From Struthio camelus (taxonomy: Eukaryota > Chordata > Aves > Struthioniformes > Struthionidae): a DNA stretch of 64,000 bases. The notes beneath the pieces are model-generated. The model did no database searches. It was not told the DNA's origin and saw only the letters and a list, made by a program, of their open reading frames with translations. The DNA is taken from positions 1,500,501 through 1,564,500 of the forward strand of contig NC_090981.1 in NCBI RefSeq assembly GCF_040807025.1, given 5' to 3'. Shown here piece by piece: positions 44,755 through 56,433 of this stretch (its first letter is position 1; each line of letters starts with the position of its first letter). A program made the position numbers and the translations under genes.

Positions 44755-45150
44755 TGTCAGGGCCCTGAGTTCACCAGTAGGCTTTAATTGGTGTGATCAG
44801 GCTCACCTGGGGCCTTCACCTATGCACCCTCTACTCATTGCTCCAGGAGCTCCATTTAAGCTCAGGCCTGGGCTTTCACTTTGTGTTTGAGTTATGTTGT
44901 GGGTGTGCTTGTTCCTTGGTGTGTTTCTGAATTGTTGTTGGATTTTTCTAACTTGACCTTGGACCTGAGTTGTTATGTTGCTTTTGCATGGTAATTACTG
45001 GACTGGTGAAAGGACTTTTTGCTGCCATCATTCTGCTCAGCTTGTTTGGCTCAGGTACTGTCCTACCTATGTTGTGGCTGTCCTGAACTCCTGGCTTGTC
45101 TTCCCTTTGAGAGAAGCTGGCCTTTGCTGTCCCCTCACAGTAGCATCTAG
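44755..45150 (+). repeat. Gypsy 3' LTR (right end approximate)
   Basis: It starts TGTCAGGGCCCTGAG like 33068 and follows it with scattered differences to about 45150. It might extend to TTCTGACA at 45318, since TGTCAG/CTGACA would be matching inverted ends, but the 5' LTR does not confirm that. Confidence 0.75.
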
Positions 45151-45243
45151 GTGTTTTCAAGTACTCTGCTATGCTCTGAACTCTTTCTGTTTACTTTTGC
45201 TTGACTTTGTGACTTTTTTTTTAACTGTTGTGTGTGTGGTGGG

Positions 45244-45290
45244 TTTTTTTTTTTCCCCCTCCTTCTTTCTCTTCCTCCTTCTTTTCCCTT
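45244..45290 (+). repeat. Polypyrimidine tract
   Basis: Forty-seven uninterrupted pyrimidines (T11, C5, then CT mixture), close to the right end of the gypsy element. Confidence 0.9.
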
Positions 45291-46338
45291 GTTTGGATGT
45301 TCAGAATGGATTCTGACAATGTGGGGAACCATTTCAGGGTGGGTTTCTTGGGGGTGGGGGAGGGGGATGTTTGTTTTGGGGGGAGGTGTTAATGAAATCT
45401 TTCTGAGAAAGAAGAACCTACAGATGAGAGCCCCTATCTGGCCAGAGGGGCACTATGAAACTTTGTGAAACTTTTCCTAACCTGTAGGTGAAGAAAGCAG
45501 TAAAATGCTTCTGTCATGAATGCAGGAAACCAATATCTTTATGGAAATACAACAGCTGTAAAGAAGAAAGAGCTGAACATAAATAGGAGTAGTAATGCAG
45601 TGTGAGGAGAAAAATTTAAAAGTTGTCTTTAGGCTTAAAGCAAGTACTTAAGTAATACCTCAAAGAATTCAAAGCAAAGACAAATCCATCCTTAAACAAG
45701 GAACAGCAGGAGAAGCTGAATGTTATATAAAGTTAGTCATAACGTCTTTGGGACTACTTGTATGGGCTAAGCAGGAAAGTTGATAGAATCATGTGATTGT
45801 GGAAGCTTTTTTTTTTCTTGCCTCACAGTGGAGGTTGCTTTGATTGGCTGGGATTAGTATAGCACTGCCCATATCACTGTAGAACAAAAACTTGTATGAG
45901 AGGAAAAGTCACTTAGCCAAAAGACAAGCTGCTGTGTACAAAGCCCCATGGTACGAATATAACTCTAGCACCCAGAAATGGGCAGCATGTTTATGTCTGC
46001 ATAGTAATAAATTGAAGTTTGGATTATTAGGGAAGGGGCTCTAATCCCAGTAGTGTTATTTAATCTCAATATGCATCCCAGTAAGTGCATGGTTAGGTGG
46101 TGTGGTACACACTTCTGTGGTACAGAGAAGGCTTGAGGACAAACTATATGCTGCATGCTCAGTCAGTGCGATGCTGGCCACAGGAAATCTGGCTATTTGT
46201 ATCCATTTTTCTGTTTGTATGGTGTAGACAAACTAAAGTATGCAACTTCATGTGAAGTTCTGAATAGCTTATAAGAATGCATGTTCCTTGCTGTGCTGAT
46301 AAGAAGTTAACATGACAGCAACAATCTTATACTTTCTT

Positions 46339-46374
46339 CCCCCCCCCCCCCAAAAAAAAAAAAAAAAAAAAAAA
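46339..46374 (+). repeat. C13-A23 homopolymer pair
   Basis: Thirteen C followed directly by twenty-three A. The A-run might be a retroposon tail, but no element is recognisable upstream. Confidence 0.85.
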
Positions 46375-48718
46375 CCGTGAGACTATAGTTAATGACTTCA
46401 GGTAGCCTCATTTATTAGTCTGTTTCTGAGGTATTACATATAAAGCAAGCTCTAACATCATGCTACTTAAAAGGGGATGGAGGAAATAAATCTACCTAAA
46501 AACACTTATCTTTGGATTTTTCTCTGTGTAATGGAAAAGTACTAAGCATCTGAGAGCTTCTTAAGGCCCAAGTATTCTGGTGTGTGGGGAAAAAATCCAG
46601 TGCAAGTAACTGGTAATTCATGGTGAATGTCATAGAGGATAACTCTGTTCTGCAGCCCACTGTTGAATCCTGTATGGCTTTGGACAAACTGTCCTTTTTA
46701 GCAACTCGGTTCTGCGTGTATAAAATGAGTTTGGTAATAGGGATGGTGGTGAGGAACTTAAAGCCCCAATGGATGCTCTGAAGAGACCTATTCCACAGGC
46801 AGAAGTGGTGATGCTGCCTTGTCTAATGATGGTTATCCATAAATTTCCATTGCAAGATTCTGTTTTCAGGTGCTGACGGATTTTGGTCAATGCTAAGGTT
46901 GTAATTGTCAATGTCAGATGGCTTGCCTTAGTCTGCTTTTTCTTGTTTGTGTTGTTATTTTAAGTCTCAGTAAGCATGTTTCTGCTATTCCTGAGAGTGT
47001 CTTAGACATCCTATGTATAAAATAATCCTCTAATTATCTTGCCCAGAAAACTTAGTGCTTCTGTTCTTTGAAGTGGAGATATGAGAATTAGCTAGATAGC
47101 AGAGATGGGTCTTTTGCTGTTGCAGTGAAATGCAGATGAAACTTGATTAAGTCATAAACCTTGAATAAGTTTCTGTTCATATACACTCATTGTGTGGCTT
47201 GTTTGACTCTTGACAGCTAAATGCTTCAGTCTCCCAGCATTGAGCATGTTTCAGTCCTGGGATAAAAGCACTAAGTCAACATACATGCAGACAATATTGT
47301 TAAATTTAACTTGGAAAGTATAGAGAGAGCTCTAAGCTATGTGGTGTTGTCAAAATAAAAGAATTAAGGTTGATTTCTAAAATATTATCAACTTATTACT
47401 CTTACAGATGGAAAAGAAAACATGAGATCAGGGTCTGTAGCATAGCTCATTTTATTGTTTAAAATGTTTTTTTGCATAGGAAATGTTTCCAGTAATTGAC
47501 TGCAATATTAGCAGCTGCTAGCAGTATAGGCTGGATATAACAGTAACAATCACATTAAGTTAAGCTTGATTTACACCAGCTTAAAACTTGTGGCATTTAA
47601 TTTCCCTTGTAATCTACAAAAAAGTACCAAAAAGAATATTCTCTTCCTCCAAACAGGCATGATAGCCTTTAACGTTCTGGCTCAAAACAGGTCTGATGCC
47701 AGGGGCCCTAGTTCCAAAAACTTAACCAGTAGAATGCATTATACTACAGTTACTTAGGTTTAATACACCAAGAATGTGCATGCACCTACTCTTTAATTAA
47801 AATGTAACCTCTGATGTTTATGGCATATAGTATGAGGAGGGGAATGCCAAAAGTTTTAAAATGGATCAACCCTGGTGTGTAGCTAGCAAGCAATAACTGA
47901 CTACTTGTCACCTACAGTTGTACTACATGTATCTAAAGAAACAAAGCTGTACAAAAATTGTTCTTGGAGAAATAACATTTAGATGGGGTGCCTCTTCCTA
48001 GCTTACTGAAAGTTCTGTGTTATATAAGCACAAATTAACAGCTTGATGAAGACAATCTAATGCCGTTCTTCAGAAGCCTATGCCTGGGACTGAAGTACCC
48101 CTCACATTCTACAACATTGTGTGTTTTTTTTTTTTTTTTTTTTCCTTCTTTGAAGTAACTTTTATCTGAAACACTTACAACTGAATTCAGAGACTGAAAC
48201 TGAACAGGCACTGCTCACTTTAGGTTTTTGGTAAACGTTTTGCTCATTTCCTTCTCTTTCATTTTGCATCAACTTTTATCAGTCCATGCAACTTCAATGC
48301 CCTTGTTATGAAGAATGCAAATAAGCTATATATATTTTTTTCTCCTTCCTTCTGCATAGAGAGATATTTGCCACATCAGTTCTTAAAACCATTCTGTCAA
48401 AAATACAGTAATACAAAGACTGGCTTTAGTATCACTAGCTCATGCTGCTTTCCATTTATTTAGGCTGCCTTTTGTTTTACTGGTACTCTATCATGCAATT
48501 AAAGTATCAAAGGCTTATTCTAGTGTATTGCAATATTAGTGGCACTGAAGCTCTTTTCAAAAAAAATTCAACATACATTTGAATTTCAACACACATCTCT
48601 AAAGAGTAGTAACTAGTGAACCCTTTTACTTAATAAAAAAAACTTGCAACCACTGAAGGAAAATTGCAACAAAAACACGCTCACTCCCAAAACCAAACCA
48701 ACACACTCACACCCCACA

Positions 48719-48736
48719 CCCCCCCCCCCCCCCCCC
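48719..48736. repeat. C18 homopolymer
   Basis: Eighteen C, preceded by CACACCCCACA-type sequence; the minus strand is therefore strongly G-rich. Confidence 0.9.
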
Positions 48737-51700
48737 AAAACTAAACAACAGCAACAAACAACAAAACACCTCTCTGAATTTTCCCCTTTCCTACAAACAA
48801 TGTAACCAACTGCTGTAGCATGGAAACAGTACAAAGAGTTGTTATGGCAATAAGTTTGGCTGATGCAAAGGTCTGTGCAGGGTTAAAGGGCAAAAATCAG
48901 TGATCTGTTATCTTCCAATTGCTATACCTACATGATTTTTGGTTTTTTTTTTTTTTTTTTTTTTTTAGAAAAACTGGGGAGCTAGCAGAAAGTGCAATTA
49001 AGAAGGTGATAGTGTTCAGCTTCTTCAGTATGGAGTAGAACACTTAATTTTTGAGTGTTTTCTATTTTGATTAGCCTGCATATTACTTTATTTCTGAAGC
49101 TTTCTATAGAAACACAATAAAAGTGCAGGAGCATGCAGCTGGTTATATGACTCTGTCAAGGTCTTCTGCGAACATTAAACTATATTGGATGTCAAGTTGC
49201 CAGCAACATTATAGAGATGTTTCATTAAAAGTGAATACTGCATGCTGAACATGGGATAACTTTCTGCAGCTTTCATAATATCACACAGTAAATATAATTT
49301 AGAGTTTAGGTATGGAACACACTCAGATGTTGCAGCTGAGTATGTCCCTGTGCAATCTCTTTTGTTAAATTCTTATGAAGCTACAAGTTGCAAATCAAAA
49401 ATTCTGTTTCCTGAGGACACATCTATAAAGTACTGTTTTAGGTTCACAGAGCAAATCAGAATAGGCAGAGAACTAATCTTAAACACCATCATGTAACAAT
49501 CAAAAAAAGCTTTGCTAAAGGCCTTATATACTAATAAAAAGACAGTGGTGCTTCCAACATTTTGAAATACTCTGAAAACCAACTTTTCCAATGCTAAATA
49601 CAATAAAATAACCTTCATAAAAGATAACTTTTCTCCATGTATGTGTTTCAAAGGATTAGTAACCCATGCTTTTCAAGCACAGGAATCTGAAATAACTCCT
49701 GACATGGACAGGTGGTGTGTGTATAGTTGTTTGTTTTAATACATAAATTAAGAAACTGGAGAGTTTTAACTCAAGTCCAGTTTCTAAACAAGGAATATTA
49801 TTGTTTACTTTAAAATGGAAAGGACACATTTCCATTATTAAAAATTAGCTTTATAAACAAGGGTACTTAAAAAATCTTAACAAAACTATACAGTGTACAA
49901 ATTACTGTCTGCAAGGTAGCTGGTTCTTTCAGAAGATCCTCCATTCTTGCTACTTGCAGCTTCACAAATTCATTCACATATTTTCAATGGAGCTGCCCAC
50001 CTGAACATCACCCAACAACTATATTGCTATACTTAATATTTTTGCCATGTCTTTATGTACAGTCTCCTTCACTGCTTCCCCTCCCCGCCTTAGTCAAGCC
50101 TCAAAAGTTCATGTCATTCCAGGGGAAACACTTCAGTGGCACAGCCATGAGGCCAGGGCTGCAAAGCAACTTAAAGGCAAAACAGTGCACATAGAACGGG
50201 GTGGCTTGATTTAGTCAGAAGATGCTTCCTGGTGAAGGAGGAGGCCAAAGACTGGATTTGAGTTCTCAATGTTATTGTAGTCTTTTGACTTTTAAGCTTA
50301 AAATAAAAATAAAAAAAAAAAAAAGCAAAGTTTGCTTTATTCAAATCAAGCCTTTGTATTAAAGAAAAACCCACAGTTGTTTAACAAACCAATTAATTCA
50401 CATGGAAGAAGTTTGCCTTTAAAAATATTGCCTCTGTAAGCTCAATTTGGTCAAAAAAGAGGTCAGAGATAATGGAAAAGTTCAGCTAAGATCTTGATTA
50501 TTGTATTTTGAAGTCTGAATTTGTTTGTTTCATCCTGTTGTGCTATTAAAAGTTTAAGGGGGCATCTTGCTAATGGGACTAATCAAAGACAGTCCTCCAG
50601 CACATACCTATGTCCCAGAACTGTTCATTATCAGTGATGTGCTGAAAGGATAATGCATAGTTTATTTTACCAGGGATCCTCAGGTAGGTCCACTATATTT
50701 CAGTTATTCTTAATAGCCACTTACTTGGTGAATGAGTTCATTTATTATGGGGCTCAGAGGAAGAAAAAAAAGCAACATAAAGTTGGTTTGGTTTTTAATT
50801 TAGCTAGATATAAATCTTAAGGGTTTGCCTTTCTACAGCTTCTCTCTCTTTCTGTAGCCTTTCAGGCCCTGTCTATGCATCTTCCTCCTAAAATGTCCTG
50901 TCATTGCAGCTCACTGGTGACAATCATGGTAGCAGGAGCTCTAGCGGGGATGAGCCGCTGTAGTTGCCTCTTTTGTAACTGCTACATCATTTCTATTTGC
51001 TCTTGCAAAGATTAGAAGATACCATAGTGTGTCACTGTTCAAGCTCTTGGTGGTGCTGTCATTGTTTGAGCTGTGTTTCAGTGGTCATTCAAGGGTGGGG
51101 TATTTTAAGAAAATCTCTGAAGTGAAGAGACAGCTGTAATGGGCTGAATTATCCCACAGGGGTGCCCTATTTTCATAAGTCTATTTCCTCCTTCACTTGC
51201 ATCCTAATAAAAGGATGTGCTTTGAAGGGCAAATACACCCTATGGTGAGCCATACATAATGTGGAACCTGTATTTGCAAAAGGTCTCCAGCAACAGGTCC
51301 ACTGCTAATCTGTAAGATTTGATTGTCCTGAAAATAAACTTTTGTTTATATCATGCTAATTCCATGTGTTCAAAATTTCATTCACATTACAACCAGAAGT
51401 GCTACTTTCCATCTGACCTGTTGTATGTGAAGACATTTTAAACCTCTGACATAGTTTATGAAAGTAGATGACTATAAATCAGATGCTGTGTGTTAACAAA
51501 TTAAAAAAAATAATTCTTTGACAAAGAAAGAGAAAAGAACATTCACCAGTCATTTAGATTTAGGAAGCCAAATTGCCTACAAACATAATTCCTTTGGAGT
51601 TAACTGAAATCAGTAGAGTTATGCCAGCAAAGGTTTTGGCCCTGTATGTGCATCTTCTCAACAAAGCATATTTCTATGTTATTCTGAGCTAAAAATACCT

Positions 51701-52048
51701 TCTAAAATGGACACTTTAGGATGTGGTATCTTTGCCAAAATGAGAAAGGTTCCATCTCACTGTAGGTCTTCACCTCTCTTTCTCTTTTGAGGGGGAAGGC
51801 AAAAAAGAAATTTAAGTAAAACAATTTCCTCAAGTCAAGTCTGCCTCCAACAGAATCATTATTATTATTATTTTAATCCAGAAAAGATTTCAGCTTGCAC
51901 CCCAGGTGGGAAGTTAAAAAGAGGGAACCAATTTGAAAGGTTTTCACAGTAGACAGGACAGTTGCTTTGCAATCCTTGCCTGGCTAAGGGTGCACTGCTT
52001 CACAGCTACACTGTAAAGTGTTAAAAATCCTCCCCACCCACCCCAGAA

Positions 52049-52084
52049 ATACATACATACATATATATGTGTATGTATGTATTA
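52049..52084. repeat. AT-rich near-palindrome (ATAC/GTAT)
   Basis: AATACATACATAC and GTATGTATGTATT arms flank an ATATATATGT centre. The sequence is almost its own reverse complement and could form a hairpin with 13-bp arms. Confidence 0.8.
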
Positions 52085-53238
52085 CAAAAAAATCCCCTGT
52101 CCATCTCTAAGTACACAAAAGGACCTCATCGCACTGCAAAAATAGCAGTACCCACTTTGGTCTATTAAACAAAAATGTATGCATTACTTTTTTTTCTTTT
52201 AAAGCAGAGTGCTTACCTATAGTAACTAATACAGCTAAAAGCACTACCTACATAGGCAAAACTTGGTATTGCATAATTTGTATAAATTTGAACCCCCTCC
52301 CCCCCAAATATTAATTGAAAGATGAAAAACATGAAAGGTTAATAGAAAAAAACACCAAAATATTGAAAATATTGCTGGTTGATTACAATTTTTAAACAGC
52401 AACTATACACAGCCATTATATGCTTTATAAATGTGAGATAAAGGTATAACTGTCAAAAAAAATCCATGTTGTCATACTTTTTCCCATCTGGAGTACAAAA
52501 TATTTTATTATAAAAATGACAAAGATTTTAAATTATAAATGCAGCAAACAAGTGTAGTGAATGTCAATTTTTTTTCCATTTTTTAGATTTCAAGGCAAGG
52601 CACATAATGTGGACGTTATATCTTCATGCAAATTAGGATTACTGGAAAAAGTATTCTAATTATTTTTTTTAAGTGACAGAGGCAAAATTTGTCTGGCCAT
52701 GTACTCTACAGTTCTGTCAATGAGAGAAATTTGTTGAAAAAGGCTGATTTCTGAAAGCACCATGAGAGTTTTGAGCACCCTGTGGTTAGACTCACTTTGC
52801 GAGTGCATTTTTTTAAATATATCTTATCCCTCACCCTGATATTCCCAGTTTGTAAACTATAAGTTTTGCCTTTGTGACATGGATTTGCCTATCTCTCTAT
52901 GATGCAGATTTTACAGAAATGTATGAACATCCTATAGGTTCTTGATGCAACCAATAACTTTAAATAAATAAATCCTACCCTTCTGTTGAGGCAGCAACTA
53001 AATCAACATAAGTGCTGTTTCCATTACTTTCTTCTCAAGGATATGATTTGCCTATTAATGCCCTCAAAAACTGAGGGGGAAAAATAAATTTGTTCAAAGT
53101 AATTTTTAATTCTTTTTTTTTTTTTAATCCCCTCAATTTAGAGTCCAAGGGCTGAAGGACTTATAATGATGACCCCTCTGTAGATATGATTTTTAAATTG
53201 CACTTGCCTCTCAAGTATTTCTTTAGTGGGGAAAAAGC

Positions 53239-53269
<31 letters not shown>

Positions 53270-56200
53270 GTTGGAGAGAAAACACTTTTACCTATATAGA
53301 GGCATTTCTTCCATAGACTCTGTATGTTTGTACTGACTGAAAATTTCAAACTCAGTAACACACTAGAAAAGGCTGGGTTAAGGACCAAAGTTTAATAAAA
53401 CCATACTTAAACTAAAGACTACTGAACTTATTTTTTAAACTTGTTCTCCTGCAGCTCCTTTGCTGCCGCCTAGCCTTTGTTTTGTGAGATAACCAGGAAT
53501 AATGATCCCATGTGTAAACAACAAGAATACTAAATCAATAAAACTAGATATCATGCAAATATTAAGGCATCTAGAAAGTCAGTTAAAATATATTGTCAGA
53601 GACAGAGCATCTATTTCCCAGCGGACTTCATATAACAAAGGCTACTTAGCAGGGGCTGCATTCTACCCATCAGTGAAATATCATCGACCCTCTGTATGTC
53701 ATTAGTTTCAACCATAAGGGAATTAGTGATTGTAAATGCTGCAGTTGATGGTCTGTTTTTCTTCTTTCTTCAGTTTTATTTTTTGTTCTGTCTTCCTTCC
53801 TTTTTTTTCTTTTTAATTTTTCTTTTATTTCATTTTTCCCTCAGTTTCTTGTTTCTGCTTGAAGGAAAGGCTCTCCAATTATGTTCAAACCATAATTTGG
53901 GACATTTGTTGGCAGGATCGGTGTCCTATTTGATACTTGAAAAGGAACCAAGCTAGCCCAGGTACCAGGACTGTTGGGGATGGGGGGAGGTAGGTAATGA
54001 GAGAAAGGAAAACAGAGAGAGAGAAAATGAAACACAAATTAAGCATGTTGCAAAAATAAGATCACAATGAGTTTTACTAATGATTAAATCAATATTCATT
54101 ATAAACAGCACTATTTAAGATAAAGTAAGATATCAAATTTGTGAACATCACTTGAATTTGTACTATATAGTTTTCTGTGCAATAGCATAACTCATTTAAA
54201 AGACAAAAGTAAATTTGTAGATATGAATTGCAGGCAATGTTATTGTTATGTTACACCAAATAGCCTGCTTATTTATGAAAGTCCCCAGAAATTCCAGAGG
54301 CAAGTATATGGAGCAGATGCAACTAAACTATGTGTGTGACACCATATGGAACCACAGACATAATTTAAAAAATAATAAATTAATCAGAGTGTACAAGTTA
54401 GACTGCTCATTTCAAGAACACAAACTATGGGTTTAATGTATAAATCTCCTGTGCAATTTTGTACTCCCTTGTGTTGCACAGGTTTACCCTCTCTCAATTG
54501 CAAGATATACCTCTGAGGTGCACAAGTCCCCAACAGAACATAGCATTTTGAAGGAGAGGATCTTTAACATTTAAAAAAGCTTTTATTTGTTTCCACATTT
54601 ACTGTAGCAATGAGTACCATGAAATTGTTTAACAAAAGTCAGAGAAGGAAAATATTTTCAAAGACAATTCAGTGACTTTGAAACTTAAATCACCATTTCA
54701 GAAGCACCTATGTCACTAAGAAGTCTAAGTCCCTTTGATCTTCATGTTATTACCAAGTACTAACTAGTAATAAGTACTGTATCTACTAGTAAGTATTTGC
54801 AAGATCAGCTCTTATTCACTTATATCATATTTCAAAGAAGGCTTGAGCTGCTTCTACTTAGCAGCCAGAGCAGACATGAGCAGCCTTTTATTTAGATGTG
54901 TTTGTGACAGCTCAGAAATAATGGGGTTTTGAAAAAGCCTGGTCATATTTATTCAGAAGGAAAAGGGCATCATTATATCAGTGATTAATACCAAAAAAAG
55001 TAAAAACAAATGTGGACATACAGTGTGGAAGCATATGCTTCCTGTACATCTTATTGTAGCAAATGTTACTCCACGCTAGATATTTGCACAAACACACCTC
55101 TACTTGTGAATATACACTGGGCATTAGATCCATACACTTCAGAATAACACATCTGAAACCTCTGATACATTTTTATGAGGGCTGCAAGCTGTAAGTTTTG
55201 TTTTCTTCCATTTCTTTGGTCATCCCTCTATAATATTCTCTACCTGCATGAGCATGTACGTTCCTGGGTAATGCTAGCAGTAATTAGAAGTGTTTATTAA
55301 CAGAAAAATAGTGCTTTTTATCTAATTGAAAGTGTATACATAATTACATTTCACTTGGCAGATTTATGTGATCCTTTCAGTTGCCACTGTGTGAATGCCG
55401 AAGAGAGGAATCAAATTATTTTGTAAAATCCAGTGATTTGTTCCTCAGGTGATACATATTATGATTGATAAGTAGCTTTTGTCATTATTCATATGTGGTA
55501 TTCTTCAACTCTAAACCCTTTAATTTACCATTTTGATTCCTAACAGTTAATTGCAAGTGTTTTGCTTTACACACCGAACTGTGAAAAAACTGGCAACCCT
55601 GCTTGTCTTTTTCCTCAAGGAATTATTAGAAGTATGGATGCCCTAAGATGTCTTTACAATGTCTGTAGTAACAATAATATTCAACAGGATTTTTTTTTAA
55701 TGGGCACATTCTTGAATGTTACCTAAAAACCTGCTATTTTTTTACCCTATAGTAACAGTGTTTGCTATATTTCCAAGTTATAAGATCAGCTAATCTTTGC
55801 TTGTTGAAAGATTTGCTTTCAACCCTTTCCTTTAAAAATATTTTTATTGTCTTTTCCAAGTGCAATGTTTTTTACAGTTGCCTAAATTCAAAAAACATAG
55901 TTAAACAGCAAATCTTAAAATATTCACAAAGAGTTAAACCCATTTACACATGAAACATTTGTCCAGTATGATTTGATGAAAAGATTATGGTTCTAATAAA
56001 ATATTCAACACCAGAACCTCATTTAAGAGGCTGATGCCTGGAGGAGGGAAAAGGGAATTTTACTGTTAAAATATAATTTCTTCTCCCCACAGACCCCTTT
56101 TTGGGATAGAGTGATGAAGAGATTATTTAAAAAAAAAAAAAAAAAGTCAAGGATAGGAAATGCAGCCCTTGTCTACCAAAGAACATCCACATCAAAGATA

Positions 56201-56433
56201 GGGCCTGGAGATATGGGACATGTCCATTATGTGCTTTGGATCACTTGTGCATGCTTGTTGCGGGGGGGGGATGGTAAAGGAGGAAGGCTTACAAGCACAC
56301 ACATGTACACAAGGGGCTGTAACCAACTGGAGGACCAGCTACCATGGAGAATGAGTGCTGGGGTTACCAGAGTTCTGCCACCTAAGAAAAACAGATTCTG
56401 CACTTTCAGGTAAACTCATTAAACCAAATAAAT

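Larger units (their letters stand above)
33068..45150 (+). mobile_element. Ty3/gypsy chromodomain retrotransposon, split by ERV-B
   Basis: Two related LTR starts (TGTCAGGGCCCTGAG at 33068 and 44755) bracket gag with a CCHC knuckle, RT, RNase H, integrase and a C-terminal chromodomain, in the gag-RT-RH-IN-chromodomain order of Ty3/gypsy chromoviruses. The integrase is interrupted at 37370-44140 by ERV-B. All frames contain stops, so the element is old. The LTRs differ at many positions, also consistent with age. The outer ends of the LTRs are approximate, and I found no target duplication for the gypsy element itself. Confidence 0.85.
45151..56433. other. Long gene-free AT-rich stretch
   Basis: No supported gene or recent mobile element in about 11 kb. 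It is rich in homopolymers: pyrimidine run 45244-45290, C13A23 at 46339-46374, T-runs at 48124-48143, 48943-48966 and 53239-53261, C18 at 48719-48736, A17 at 56129-56145. The open frames are short and often encode these runs. Faint old-repeat phrases occur near 50870-51000 and 51590-51650. Confidence 0.55.

Noticed and set aside
33068..45150. Reading the gypsy and ERV parts as one hybrid element
   Set aside because: The TCATC duplication and the in-register gypsy frame on both sides show a nested insertion.
44975..45316. Open frame of 113 codons with hydrophobic end
   Set aside because: It lies in the gypsy 3' LTR and the following pyrimidine tract and has no counterpart in the 5' LTR.
53696..53956. 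Open frame with a long Phe/Leu stretch, possibly a membrane protein
   Set aside because: It is a translation of a T-rich, pyrimidine-rich stretch; no conserved features.
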